The notes under the pieces are model-generated. The model did no database searches. It worked only from the letters and a program-made list of their open reading frames with translations, and was not told the DNA's origin. Source: Candidatus Phocaeicola excrementigallinarum (lineage in GTDB: Bacteria > Bacteroidota > Bacteroidia > Bacteroidales > Bacteroidaceae). Taken from it: DNA of 64,000 nt. Shown here piece after piece: positions 1 to 7,817 of this stretch (its first letter is position 1; every line of letters starts with the position of its first letter). A program made the translations under genes and the position numbers. The DNA lies in the NCBI GenBank assembly GCA_019120125.1, contig DWVR01000027.1:1-64000 (forward strand), written 5' to 3'.

Positions 1-108
1 TATTTGGAATAGCAAAAGATATTCAGAAAGATTTAGATTTACTATGTACTCCAAATAGTGCTTGATTATTAATGATTTGCAATTTTATGATATTTCTTGA
101 ATATGTAG

Positions 109-131
109 GTTCGAGAGCCTCTCTCTCCGCA
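109..131 (+). other. tRNA-Ser 3'-end-like remnant (possible att scar)
   Basis: The stretch matches the T-arm and acceptor 3' end of the intact tRNA-Ser just downstream at 19 of 23 positions and ends in the same TCTCTCCGC. Nothing upstream of it (1-108) folds as a tRNA, so it is only a tail. Integrases that use tRNA 3' ends leave such fragments at the far end of an element; here that element would lie left of the window. Inference only; bases 1-108 hold no gene I can support. Confidence 0.4.
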
Positions 132-165
132 AGCCAAGTGTTTATTGTCGGGCTGACAAAATTTT

Positions 166-252
166 GGAGAGATGCCGGAGTGGTCGATCGGGCCGCACTC
201 GAAATGCGGTGAACGGGTAACTGTTCCCAGGGTTCGAATCCCTGTCTCTCCG
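166..252 (+). tRNA. tRNA-Ser (anticodon CGA)
   Basis: Complete class II tRNA. The acceptor stem GGAGAGA (166-172) pairs with TCTCTCC (245-251), with discriminator G252. The anticodon stem CCGCA/TGCGG encloses loop CTCGAAA, anticodon CGA, reading UCG serine codons. A long variable arm (GAACGGGTAACTGTTCCC) and the T-arm CAGGG-TTCGAAT-CCCTG fit tRNA-Ser. CCA is not encoded (CTG follows), so it is added after transcription. Tail fragments of this gene occur at 109-131 and, inverted, at 3071-3095, suggesting its 3' end has served as an integration target. Confidence 0.96.
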
Positions 253-355
253 CTGAGAATGAATGGATTATAGGAATTAAGTGTAAAAACTTGGTTCCTA
301 TTTTTTGTTTGTATAAAAGAAATCCCCAAAGGCACATGGATTTCACAGGCAGAAC

Positions 356-1158
356 GTGTCACCCGAAAATCATCAGAGAACAATGGTGCGATACGTTGAT
401 GCCGTTTCATAAGCATTGTCCGATTGATAATCTGCTTGTTTTGAGGCAGAGTCATCTGTATAGTTACAATGGTTTGCGCGAGTTCAAGCACCTTGTCAAC
501 ACTCATGTTTATATTGGACAATTTAAGAAGTCTCTCCAGTTCCTTGTAAACCTTAAGTGCCACAAAACAGATACACACATGAGCTTCAATCCTGCGTCGC
601 GTGAAATGAGACATGGGACGTATCTCTATCTTCGATTTTGAGATACGAAAGGCTCTTTCCACGTGCAAAGGTTATGATATGCTGCATAGACTTCACTAGT
701 CCAAATAGCGATAGATTTTGACAGGCTTACATCCTCGTCAAAGTGGTTCTTGAGGTATTCCACGGTGGCGGCCTTGCTGGCCGGATAGGTCAAACGGGCC
801 TTTACGAGCTGACGGAATACAACGTCCTCGACCTTGTTGAAGCCCACGCTGTCAAAAACGCGGTCAAGAATCAGATCCGCACCGTTTATCGAGATGTTCG
901 TTATGCATGAAAGTATCCGTTCGGCATTCATGAGTTCCGCTTCACATCTGATCCGTTCCTCTCCAAACAAATCCAAGCGTGGATGACGCTGCATCCGCTC
1001 CTTATCGATCTACTCACGACCTTTAGAGAGGAGGACACCAAGCTCGTCTTGATTTTGCGCTACGCCTATAGTGACAAGTTCTTTCATCTTGCCTTTAATC
1101 TTCTCTACGACGATTACACCAATATTGCCTGATGGATATTTTTCTTACGTACAAACAT
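356..1158 (-). pseudogene. IS1634-family transposase remnant
   Basis: Reading the minus strand from ATG 1158 gives MFVRKK, a frameshift near codon 10, then conserved N-terminal sequence (EKIKGKMKELVTIG), a TAG interrupting GRE-IDKERM, and the domain containing ERILSCITNISINGADLIL up to DEDVSLSKIYRYLD, which needs another frame change and then meets TAG. After a large deletion the C-terminal region resumes (ERAFRISKSKIEIRP, then RRIEAHVCICFVALKVYKELE) near 668-600 and runs into the inverted repeat with no stop. At least two frameshifts, two stops and loss of the DDE core make it non-functional. Family assignment is from recalled motifs. Confidence 0.8.
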
Positions 1159-1194
1159 GATTTTCTGACCGTGTCACCCATTTTGGGGTGATAC
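356..1194 (-). mobile_element. Internally deleted IS1634-type insertion sequence
   Basis: The ends are marked by imperfect terminal inverted repeats: GTGTCACCCGAAAA at 356-369 and, on the other strand, GTATCACCCCAAAA at 1194-1181 (12 of 14 identical). Between them lie the N-terminal and C-terminal parts of an IS1634-like transposase on the minus strand, without its catalytic middle. At 839 bp it is roughly half the size expected for the family, so it is a fossil that could only move in trans. No clear target-site duplication is visible. Confidence 0.75.
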
Positions 1195-1260
1195 AAATAA
1201 TAATGTTATAAGCAATTATAAATCACAATATTTTTGAGTGACGAAGTCAGGAAAAAGGAT

Positions 1261-1551
1261 ATGAGTAAGAGTGCATTTAAGATTCTGTTCTATCTAAGAA
1301 AGAATCAGGTAAACAAAGACGGAACAGTTTGTATTATGATTCGTTTGTCTCTTAACGGTGAAATTACACAGTTCAGTTCTAAACTGAGCGTTAAGCCGGA
1401 TGCCTGGGATACAGTTTTGGGCAAGGTGAAAGGAAATACACAGAAAGCCCGCCAGTTGAATGAAACACTGGAGGACATCCGTGCTTCGCTGAAAAACCAC
1501 TACCGGGATATTGAAGTGCATGAGTGCTTATTTCAGACAATTTCATCATAA
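1261..1551 (+). pseudogene. Truncated tyrosine integrase, Arm-binding domain only
   Basis: The 96-residue product (ATG 1261; an in-frame TTG exists at 1234) begins MSKSAFKILFYLRKNQVNKD and contains ITQFSSKLSVKPDAWD and KARQLNETLEDIRASL, the arm-type DNA-binding domain that opens Bacteroidetes tyrosine recombinases. Full proteins are about 400 residues; here homology stops near 'HYRDIE' (about 1513), followed by a short unrelated tail and TAA. The core-binding and catalytic R-H-R-Y domains are absent. It is probably the relic of an integrative element tied to the neighbouring tRNA-Ser. Whether the arm domain is still made is unknown. Confidence 0.75.
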
Positions 1552-1647
1552 GTTTATCCTTTCTTAATTTTTATATCTTCAACGGTGTCCACAATGAGGG
1601 GTATCCCCCTTTGAGGTTGTTAAAAAACAGTTAAATATATAGGCTTC

Positions 1648-1959
1648 TTACATAATAGGCTTAACTATTTCAACCTTTAAACCAAGTGCATTAATGATAC
1701 GGAAGAACAGACCTACACCCGGTTCAACAACCCCTTTCTCTATTCTCGATATGTAAGTCTTATTGGTTCCGACTTTCTGTGCCAATTCAGATTGTGTCAT
1801 TTTTTTTTGCTTCCGTGCGTCGCTAATCATTTGCCCCACACAATAAGCGTAGGCTTCACGATGGAACTCGTCTCTTTCCGGCGTACCAATCTTTCCGTAT
1901 TTATCATCCAGTATGGCATCGAAGCTACCTATTTCATTTCTTTCCTGCATAATATTCAT
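1648..1959 (-). CDS. HigA-type XRE antitoxin
   Basis: A 103-residue protein with a helix-turn-helix of XRE type (about residues 45-95: ISDARKQKKMTQSELAQKVG, then TNKTYISRIEKG). The N-terminal 40 residues (GSFDAILDDKYGKIGTPERDEF) are typical of the toxin-binding part of HigA-like antitoxins. Its start lies inside the upstream toxin gene (26-bp overlap), giving the toxin-first order of HigBA loci and implying translational coupling. It is expected to neutralise the toxin and repress the pair's promoter. An alternative start is the Met at codon 4. Confidence 0.82.
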   Translation of the reverse strand: MNIMQERNEIGSFDAILDDKYGKIGTPERDEFHREAYAYCVGQMISDARKQKKMTQSELAQKVGTNKTYISRIEKGVVEPGVGLFFRIINALGLKVEIVKPIM

Positions 1960-2269
1960 TTTTAATTTCTAATGCTTTGTTTATCTCGCTATCAGGTGTT
2001 TTCTGCGTTTTTTTCTGAAAGCCGTTGAATAACATAATTATATTTCCGTCGTCAAAGATGAAAAACGCACGGTAAATGCTCCCGTTGTATGAAGCCCTGA
2101 TTTCATAAATCCCTTCACGTATGTACTTCACAAATTTCTCACTCACCCGTTCCTGTATCTTAAGCATACCCAGTACGTAGTCAATCTTCTTTTGGGCTCT
2201 GCCATCCAGTGAACGATAGAATGAAATGAAGTAGTTCTTATAATACAATATCTTTCTTTCTTCTTCCAT
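1934..2269 (-). CDS. HigB/RelE-superfamily toxin (Gp49-like)
   Basis: A 111-residue protein whose core (FVKYIREGIYEIRASYNGSI, then YRAFFIFDDGNIIMLFNGFQKKTQKTP and INKALEIKNEYYAGK) is the phage Gp49-like/HigB fold, a ribosome-dependent mRNA interferase family. The basic patch FQKKTQKTP matches the usual active-site strand. It is the first gene of a two-gene operon with the XRE antitoxin. A -7 element ends only 4 bases before ATG 2269, so the mRNA may be leaderless or translation may begin downstream. Intact length suggests an active module in an otherwise decayed patch. Confidence 0.83.
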   Translation of the reverse strand: MEEERKILYYKNYFISFYRSLDGRAQKKIDYVLGMLKIQERVSEKFVKYIREGIYEIRASYNGSIYRAFFIFDDGNIIMLFNGFQKKTQKTPDSEINKALEIKNEYYAGKK

Positions 2270-2273
2270 GGTG

Positions 2274-2281
2274 CAAATATA
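2274..2281 (-). promoter_or_regulatory. -7 promoter element of the toxin-antitoxin pair
   Basis: The minus strand reads TATATTTG, a full match to TAnnTTTG, but it ends 4 bases before the toxin ATG. If used, transcription would begin at or inside the start codon. A second candidate with a 3-base spacer (TAAACTTTG) lies about 10 bases further upstream. Confidence 0.45.
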
Positions 2282-2315
2282 TGCAAAGTTTACATATATA
2301 ACAACTTTTGGGGCA

Positions 2316-2344
2316 TAAAAATCCCCGAACCGAAAGAAACGGGG
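2316..2344 (-). terminator. Intrinsic terminator after the 230-aa membrane protein
   Basis: On the minus strand CCCCG (2344-2340) pairs with CGGGG (2327-2323) around a 12-base loop and is followed by ATTTTT. It lies 7 bases past the stop of the gene at 2351-3043 and upstream of the toxin promoter. Confidence 0.6.
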
Positions 2345-2350
2345 CTGGAA

Positions 2351-3043
2351 TTATTTTCTCCTATTTATAATCACATTCATCAACCCTACAATCTCATTCA
2401 CCTTTGCCCCATCTTTTCCCAATGGTATTCTGATAATTGGGTCAGACAGGCTATTTATATTAATGATGACCGTATAATCATGGATGAGTTTGTCGTTCTC
2501 CTGATTTACGACGGTATTCTTTTTAGCCGTAGCACCACCGATAACTGCGCCTGTTCCACCTAATAGAACACCTCCAACAACAGCACGTTTTGCCATATTC
2601 CCTGTACTGGTTTTTGTTTCATAAGAAACTTTTCCTTTTTCAATACGTTGATTATCATTAAAAGTACAGCTTATAATATCTCCCATAGGCAAGTCTTTTC
2701 CTAAAAGCCAAATTCTGTTTACCTTGCCAAAAGCTATTATCTCTTTAGATAGATTCAATTCCTCCACAACAATAGTTTTATCAGGTTCTCCGTATTTTTC
2801 AATTAGCTTTTCTTTTTCAGAATTGTAGATTTGTTCCTGTTTTTCTTTTTCAGCCTGTTTCCGAGCCTTTTCTAATCGGAGTTTTTCCTCTCGTTCCTCT
2901 TCTTTTTTCTTTCCATCATTATACGCATATATAAGGAAAACTCCCAATACTGCAAATCCAATAACCAAAATCCATCCTAATGTTGTCCATCCTATCATAA
3001 AACATAAGATGCAGAAAAATATCAAAAATAAAAACCAAAACAT
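2351..3043 (-). CDS. Hypothetical membrane protein, coiled coil and glycine zipper
   Basis: Not assigned to a family. The 230-residue product has two hydrophobic segments in its first 42 residues (FWFLFLIFFCILCFMIG and LGWILVIGFAVLGVFLIYAY), a charged coiled coil (about 45-82, Lys/Glu rich) and a cytosolic-looking mixed domain. Near residues 155-175 is a glycine-zipper stretch (KRAVVGGVLLGGTGAVIGGA) like those in small envelope or phage-associated proteins. It stands alone, is flanked by a terminator on its 3' side, and begins 27 bases from an inverted tRNA-Ser fragment, so it is probably cargo of the same decayed element. Confidence 0.6.
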   Translation of the reverse strand: MFWFLFLIFFCILCFMIGWTTLGWILVIGFAVLGVFLIYAYNDGKKKEEEREEKLRLEKARKQAEKEKQEQIYNSEKEKLIEKYGEPDKTIVVEELNLSKEIIAFGKVNRIWLLGKDLPMGDIISCTFNDNQRIEKGKVSYETKTSTGNMAKRAVVGGVLLGGTGAVIGGATAKKNTVVNQENDKLIHDYTVIININSLSDPIIRIPLGKDGAKVNEIVGLMNVIINRRK

Positions 3044-3070
3044 ATCTTTGTTAATTTATTAGTTAAACAT

Positions 3071-3095
3071 CAGCGGAGAGACAGGATTATGAACC
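3071..3095 (-). other. Inverted tRNA-Ser 3'-end fragment
   Basis: On the minus strand this reads GGTTC, five mismatched bases, then CCTGTCTCTCCGCTG, so the last 15 bases equal the end of the tRNA-Ser at 166-252 and 20 of 25 positions match overall. It is opposite in orientation to the intact tRNA and bounds the accessory patch on the right. It may be an old att site whose flanking element was inverted or deleted. Confidence 0.5.
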
Positions 3096-3449
3096 TTTCT
3101 CCCTAAAATCATTATGAATCAATATTTTAATTCAGCTCAATTTTTCAAGTGTAACGATTTGGTAACTGAAAACTGTCTTTTTATGTCACTTATAGATTTT
3201 CGCTTGTCAAAGCTTTATCATTACATTACAAATGTACATTTTCCTGTTCTTAATTCCAAATTGTAGTCTCTTTTTATGTTTTTTACATTATTCTATATTC
3301 CTTTCTGAAAACCACTTCTTACTGACTTCTTAGAATTTTTGAAGCCGGGAGAAGCGCACTACTTTAATCGTGTGCTCCTCCCGGCTTCTTTTCATGTATA
3401 AGGGTTTCGGAGGTCTTGCCGTCCGCTTATTTCCGTTTGTGTCGGAAGG
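3096..3449. other. Gene-free boundary region
   Basis: An AT-rich stretch between the accessory patch and the tricorn protease gene. I see no supportable coding region. It holds the hairpin at 3341-3388 and otherwise nothing I recognise. Confidence 0.5.
3341..3388. terminator. Long GC hairpin, probable terminator
   Basis: GAAGCCGGGAGAAGCGCAC pairs with GTGTGCTCCTCCCGGCTTC across a 10-base loop, with minor mismatches. It lies 62 bases past the tricorn gene's stop (minus strand). The better T-tract (TTCTTTT) is on the plus strand, so it may act in both directions. Confidence 0.5.
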
Positions 3450-6400
3450 CTATCTCCGCTTGTCCGCGTCCGCTTCCTTCAGCATTTCCTTTACAGCCGC
3501 TTCCAACTGCTCGTCGATGCCTTGCAATGACTTTTCCGGTGTGTTATACACCTTGATGTCCGGTTCCAGCTGGCGGTTTTCCATGTAGTTGCCGCGCATG
3601 TCCATACAGCCCACCTGAGGGATTCCGAACACAATGGTCGGGTCGATCTGGCTTTCCCACCATACGGCGGTCATTGTTCCCGGTACGGGAGCTCCGACCA
3701 GCTTTCCGATGTTCAGTTCTTTATAGACCCACGGGAACCCGTGCGCGTTGCTGTAGTTGTCCTCGCAGACCAGCACGCACGAAGGTTTCAGCCACTTGTT
3801 GAACGGGTCGCTGCCGATGTATTGTCCGCGGGGAACGAAACGTTGGTATTCCTTTCCGTTCAGTAAGGTGGCCAGGTCATCGTGAAGCCATCCTCCACCA
3901 TTGTGCCGGGTGTCTACAATCACTGCCTCCTTGTTCCGGTTCCGGTCGCTCAGCAATTCGCTGTATACTGTGCGGAAACTCTGACTGTCCATTCCTTTCA
4001 CGTGTACGTAGGCGACGCGTCCTCCCGAGAGTCTTTCTACCGTTTTCTCATTGCGTTTCACCCAACGTTTGTAAAGCAGCTCGTTTTGCTCGCCTTGGGA
4101 GATGGCCTTTACCGCCACATTGAAGCGCTTTCCTTTTGCCGGGTCATAGATGGCAAGCTGTACGGTCTTTCCGGATTTTCCCGCAAGCAGCGGATAATAG
4201 TCCGAGCCTCTTGTGACAGGTGTTCCGTCAATCTTCTCGATGACACAGCCTTCGGTCACACCGGTATTCTTCACGGTAAACGGTCCCTGTCTGATGATTT
4301 CCTTGATCTTCAGTCCGTCGCCGTCGTATGACTCGTCATAGAATACACCCAGGCAGGCGGTCAGCAAGGTAGGGCCCGGAGCACGGTAGCGTGCGCCCGT
4401 GTGGGATCCGTTCAGCTCGCCCAACATCTCGCTCAGCATTTCCTGGAAATCATAGTTGTTGTTGATGTGGGGCAGGAAACGGCGGTAATTGTCGTGATAC
4501 CCTTTCCAGTCCGTTCCGTGCAGGTCGGTCACGTAGAACTTGTCGAGCACCTGTCTCCACACATGCTCGAAGATGTATTCACGCTCCTCATACGGGCGAT
4601 AGTTGAACACCGCCTCAAACTCCACGGGTTTTGTCTCGCTCTTTTCCACATCAATCTTGCGGATGCCTCCGTTGGCGCACAGGAAGATGTGCTTATGGTT
4701 CTTGTCCGATTCGAGTGACCCGTATCCGATGTCTTTCATCAGGACCTTGGTCTTGTTTTCTTTCAGGTCGTGTTCCCAAAGGTCGAATCCGCCTTCAAAC
4801 GCTGCCTGGTAATATAGCTTGTCTCCTTTTTCGGTAAGGATGGCGTCACCCAGATGCGACGAGTTTACCGTGAGACGGATGACCCGGTCGCGGCAGTTCT
4901 CCAGGTCGAATTTCAGGGGGTCCGCTTCTTTCTTCCCGTCTTTGTCTTTTTTCTTGCCGGAGTTCTCGTCTTTCTCCTCTTTCCCGTCCTTTTCCTTTTC
5001 TTCCAGCAGTGCCAGTTCTTCTTTGCTCATGCGGAACCGTTCGTAGGCGTCGAGGTCGAAGAACATGATGTAGATGTCACTTTCAGCGCCCCAGCTTCCG
5101 TGGCTCCGGTATCCGGCTCGGTCGCTTTCCCAGATCATGGCCTTCCCGTCGAGCACCCATTTCGCGTTCGTGTCGGTGTAGCCGCTTTCGGTCAGGTTGT
5201 GGATTTCTCCGTTGCCTGACGCGTTGACCAGTGCTACGTCATTGTTGTTCCATCCGCCTGTGCCGATATAGCCTGAAAGCAGCCAGCGGCTGTCGGGACT
5301 CCATTCAAACCATTGGTCGCCGTCGCTGTAGGAATATTCGTATTTTCCGTCCATGGCAGTGCGTACTGACTTGTCGGCCAGTGTCATCACGCGTAGTGTG
5401 GTCCGGTTTTCCAGAAAGGCGATTTTCTTGCCGTCGGGACTGTATTGGGGCTGGAAGGAGGTGGCCGTGTTGTCGGTCAGTCTTTCTTCCTTGATGCCGG
5501 TGGCATAAGTGAACAGCGTTTCATCTTTCACCGTAAGCGATGTCTGGTACACTTGCCACTGGCCGTCGCGTTCTGACGAGTAGGCCAGGCTTCTGCCGTC
5601 GGGTGAGAAGCTCAGGTCGCGCTCCTGTTCGGGGGTGTCGGTAATCTTGCGGGTGGTCTTGTAGTCGGCGGCTGTCACGAACACGTCACCGTGGAGAATG
5701 AAGGCAATCTCCTTTCCTTCGGGCGAGACCGCGATTTCCGTCGCTCCCGAAGTCTTGATCTGGTTGACCAAGGTTGGCTTGGTCTGGTCGGAGATGATTT
5801 CCATATCCAGCCTCTTAGGTTCTTGACCTTCTTTCAGGGTATAGATCTCTCCGTTGTAGCCGTAGCACAGTGTACCGTTTCGGGCCACGCTGAGAAAGCG
5901 TACCGGATGTGTGGTGTGGTGGGTGAGCTGTGTCTCTCCGTTTCCGTCGATGTTACGCTTGTACACATTGAACGTGCCGTCTTTTTCGCTCAGGTAATAG
6001 TATGACTTTCCGTCGGGACTCCATGCCGGCGTGCGGTCCTCGCCTTCAAAGTCGGTCAGCTTTGTATAGGTCCGTCCGCCGTTTTCCGTCCGGCTCATCC
6101 ACACATCGCGGGTGATGGACGAGGTGTGGTGCTTGCGCCACGGATCCTCATATCCTTTCTGGTCATGATATAATAAGGTAGTGCCGTCGTTTCCTACACT
6201 GATGTCTTTCATCGGGAAGGAGGAGAAGAGGGTGGGACGTCCTCCGTCGGTGCTGACCTCGTAGATTTGTGAGAACTGGCTGCTGGGGAATATCACTGAT
6301 TCGGATTCCGGCATGAGGGCCGCCTCGAAAAGAAGATGCCCGTTGTCGGAAAAGGCCACCGGGATTTCTTTTCCCGAATGGGTGGTGAGCCGTTTGGGTA

Positions 6401-6695
6401 TTCCTCCTACCTTGTCGGAGAGATAGATGTCGAAGTTTCCTTGCCGGTCGGACGCGAAGGCGATGCGGGTGCCGTCGGGGCTCCACACCGGGTGGGTGTC
6501 ATACGACGGGTTGGTGGTGAGGGGAGTGGCTTTTCCTCCCTGTGCCGGTACGGTATAGATGTCTCCCTGATAGCAGAACGCGATGGTGTTGCCATCGGGC
6601 GATATGGCACAATAGCGTGTCCATAAGGGGGAGTTCTGGGCGGAAACTGAAAGTGCCAGTGCCGCTCCTGCCAGAATTGTCAGTTGTCTTTTCAT
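3450..6695 (-). CDS. Tricorn-type S41 protease with beta-propeller
   Basis: A 1081-residue exported protein: signal peptide (1-19), WD40-like PD40/TolB repeats to about 540 (many 'SPDG' turns), an acidic/lysine linker near 570-600, tricorn core, PDZ (about 780-860) and S41 domain. The catalytic tetrad is in place: Ser764-His765 (NGSHTG), Ser982 (NYSNAHG) and Glu1039 (YMENRQ), each offset by a constant 16-19 residues from archaeal tricorn S745/H746/S965/E1023. It should trim oligopeptides in the periplasm. It is a single gene with a good promoter. Classification is firm; natural substrates are unknown. Confidence 0.92.
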   Translation of the reverse strand: MKRQLTILAGAALALSVSAQNSPLWTRYCAISPDGNTIAFCYQGDIYTVPAQGGKATPLTTNPSYDTHPVWSPDGTRIAFASDRQGNFDIYLSDKVGGIPKRLTTHSGKEIPVAFSDNGHLLFEAALMPESESVIFPSSQFSQIYEVSTDGGRPTLFSSFPMKDISVGNDGTTLLYHDQKGYEDPWRKHHTSSITRDVWMSRTENGGRTYTKLTDFEGEDRTPAWSPDGKSYYYLSEKDGTFNVYKRNIDGNGETQLTHHTTHPVRFLSVARNGTLCYGYNGEIYTLKEGQEPKRLDMEIISDQTKPTLVNQIKTSGATEIAVSPEGKEIAFILHGDVFVTAADYKTTRKITDTPEQERDLSFSPDGRSLAYSSERDGQWQVYQTSLTVKDETLFTYATGIKEERLTDNTATSFQPQYSPDGKKIAFLENRTTLRVMTLADKSVRTAMDGKYEYSYSDGDQWFEWSPDSRWLLSGYIGTGGWNNNDVALVNASGNGEIHNLTESGYTDTNAKWVLDGKAMIWESDRAGYRSHGSWGAESDIYIMFFDLDAYERFRMSKEELALLEEKEKDGKEEKDENSGKKKDKDGKKEADPLKFDLENCRDRVIRLTVNSSHLGDAILTEKGDKLYYQAAFEGGFDLWEHDLKENKTKVLMKDIGYGSLESDKNHKHIFLCANGGIRKIDVEKSETKPVEFEAVFNYRPYEEREYIFEHVWRQVLDKFYVTDLHGTDWKGYHDNYRRFLPHINNNYDFQEMLSEMLGELNGSHTGARYRAPGPTLLTACLGVFYDESYDGDGLKIKEIIRQGPFTVKNTGVTEGCVIEKIDGTPVTRGSDYYPLLAGKSGKTVQLAIYDPAKGKRFNVAVKAISQGEQNELLYKRWVKRNEKTVERLSGGRVAYVHVKGMDSQSFRTVYSELLSDRNRNKEAVIVDTRHNGGGWLHDDLATLLNGKEYQRFVPRGQYIGSDPFNKWLKPSCVLVCEDNYSNAHGFPWVYKELNIGKLVGAPVPGTMTAVWWESQIDPTIVFGIPQVGCMDMRGNYMENRQLEPDIKVYNTPEKSLQGIDEQLEAAVKEMLKEADADKRR

Positions 6696-6736
6696 GATGT
6701 TTTTTTATCCTGTTAGTGTTTTATTGGTTTTGAAAT

Positions 6737-6769
6737 CAAAAGTAGTGCTTTTCATCGGAAATTGCAACA
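6737..6769 (-). promoter_or_regulatory. Promoter of the tricorn gene
   Basis: The minus strand has TGTTG (6769-6765), a 20-base spacer and TACTTTTG (6744-6737), fitting the Bacteroidetes -33/-7 pattern. The predicted start is about 35 bases before the ATG. Confidence 0.7.
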
Positions 6770-6851
6770 GAATGAAAAAATATGGTGAAGGGGAGGCGGA
6801 TGAGGGGTGATAGGCTTGGAAAGTATCCTGCAGGATGTCATGGGGCACATA

Positions 6852-6935
6852 AAAACGCCCTGACGTTTTAAGTAAAACATCAGGGCATTCAAGGTAAAAC
6901 GTCTTGGCGTTTTACTTGAAACGTCAGGGCGTTTT
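6852..6935 (-). repeat. Four-unit 22-bp-phased palindromic element, copy A
   Basis: Four 18-bp units at 6852, 6874, 6896 and 6918 are separated by exactly 4 bases. Units have the form AAAACG-core-CGTTTT, with degenerate arms in unit 2. The first (AAAACGCCCTGACGTTTT) is the inverse of the last (GAAACGTCAGGGCGTTTT). It lies 64 bases past the stop at 7000, upstream of the tricorn promoter. Read on the minus strand the last unit runs into TTTTT, like a terminator. Copies B (35408-35491) and C (59421-59504) share the architecture. Confidence 0.88.
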
Positions 6936-6999
6936 TATAAAGGGGGATTGAGAGCTTGGAAATCCGTTTTTCCGGCAGGTTTCCCGGATTGACAGAATG

Positions 7000-7251
7000 T
7001 TATTTTCTCTTTTTCCTGCGGAAGAAGCTCCGGATACGTCTCAGCACCATGAGTCCAGTCCGCAGCCCGTCGTATGCGGCAATGCCCGCGTTGACATGCT
7101 GCATCATGTTTTCCATCTTGTTCTTGCTGTGTCGTGGGGCAAACAAGTCCTCCGTGAGATCCACGATCCGGTTTTTCGTGTCCTGCAGTTCCTGTCTCTT
7201 TTTCATCCTGAGACTGACAATCTGTTGTACGGTGTATTTATCTGTCTGCAT
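7000..7251 (-). CDS. Small basic protein of the YtxH/holin-X operon
   Basis: An 83-residue protein of unknown function. It is helical and charged at the start (VSLRMKKRQELQDTKNRIVD), has no clear membrane segment and ends in a highly basic tail (RRIRSFFRRKKRK) that could touch membrane lipids or nucleic acid. It begins 15 bases after the holin-X-like gene, so it is probably the last gene of that operon, followed by repeat copy A. Clustering with YtxH and holin-X proteins suggests an envelope or stress role; this is inference. Confidence 0.72.
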   Translation of the reverse strand: MQTDKYTVQQIVSLRMKKRQELQDTKNRIVDLTEDLFAPRHSKNKMENMMQHVNAGIAAYDGLRTGLMVLRRIRSFFRRKKRK

Positions 7252-7266
7252 ATCGGTATGTCAAGT

Positions 7267-7641
7267 TCATTGTTTATGTTTGTCGGCAGAATCTTCCAGA
7301 AAGAGTCTGGCCAGAAAGTTCACGATAGGCTGGAATATCCACTGCTTTCTCATCCGGTAGACAAGCAGGGCGAGCAGGAGGATGACTCCTCCGATAATGG
7401 CATACGAGCCGATGATGCTTCCCACTATCGGAACAAGCGCGTATACCAGCATGAAAGAGAAATAAAACAATGCCATCATTCCCAGGATTGTCAGCACCAG
7501 TATAAGTATTAAGGTGGAGAGGAGCACGGTGAGCTTCTCCACGACATCGAGTCTGAGGTATTCTCCTTGGAGTCCAATGTATTTCTTGATTTCCTTTACC
7601 AGACTTTCCAGGTTGTTTATGCTGTTTTCGTTTGCAAACAT
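7267..7641 (-). CDS. Phage-holin-family (holin-X type) membrane protein
   Basis: A 124-residue protein: an N-terminal amphipathic helix (NNLESLVKEIKKYIGLQGEYLRL), then hydrophobic segments (LTVLLSTLILILVLTILGMM, SFMLVYALVPIVGSIIGSY, AIIGGVILLLALLVY) and a short basic C-terminus. This layout fits the putative actinobacterial Holin-X/superfamily III proteins, which in Bacteroidetes are chromosomal envelope proteins rather than lysis proteins. ATG 7641 (MFANENS) is preferred over a TTG 18 bases upstream. It sits between YtxH and the 83-residue protein on the same strand. Confidence 0.8.
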   Translation of the reverse strand: MFANENSINNLESLVKEIKKYIGLQGEYLRLDVVEKLTVLLSTLILILVLTILGMMALFYFSFMLVYALVPIVGSIIGSYAIIGGVILLLALLVYRMRKQWIFQPIVNFLARLFLEDSADKHKQ

Positions 7642-7690
7642 ATCGTTCGGTTTGTTCAAATAAAAAAAGATGTGTCATGCTTGAAAAGCC

Positions 7691-7774
7691 GGACACGAAG
7701 ACACAAAGATATAAGGGATATTTTTTTGCAAACCGGCAAAATGGAAAACCCTGTGTCTCCGTGCCTCCGTGTTC
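7691..7774. repeat. Dispersed hairpin family, copy 1
   Basis: The left arm GACACGAAGACACAAAGAT and the right arm CTGTGTCTCCGTGCCTCCGT are imperfect reverse complements around a 35-40 base loop. It lies between the YtxH and holin-X genes. Related copies: 20229, 27042, 30253, 48173 and 55148. Confidence 0.7.
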
Positions 7775-7817
7775 TGACGTGTTTTTGACACATCTTCGTT
7801 AGACTTTCTTCAGAAGA

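Noticed and set aside
1..131. A second tRNA gene upstream of tRNA-Ser
   Set aside because: Only a 3' tail is present; the 5' acceptor arm, D-arm and anticodon arm are missing.
69..668. A 199-residue minus-strand ORF running through the tRNA-Ser
   Set aside because: Only its first ~100 residues are transposase sequence; the rest is read-through past the IS end and across the antisense of the tRNA.
6852..6935. CRISPR-like regular repeats
   Set aside because: Units are separated by only 4 bases, are palindromic and alternate in orientation; no cas genes are present.
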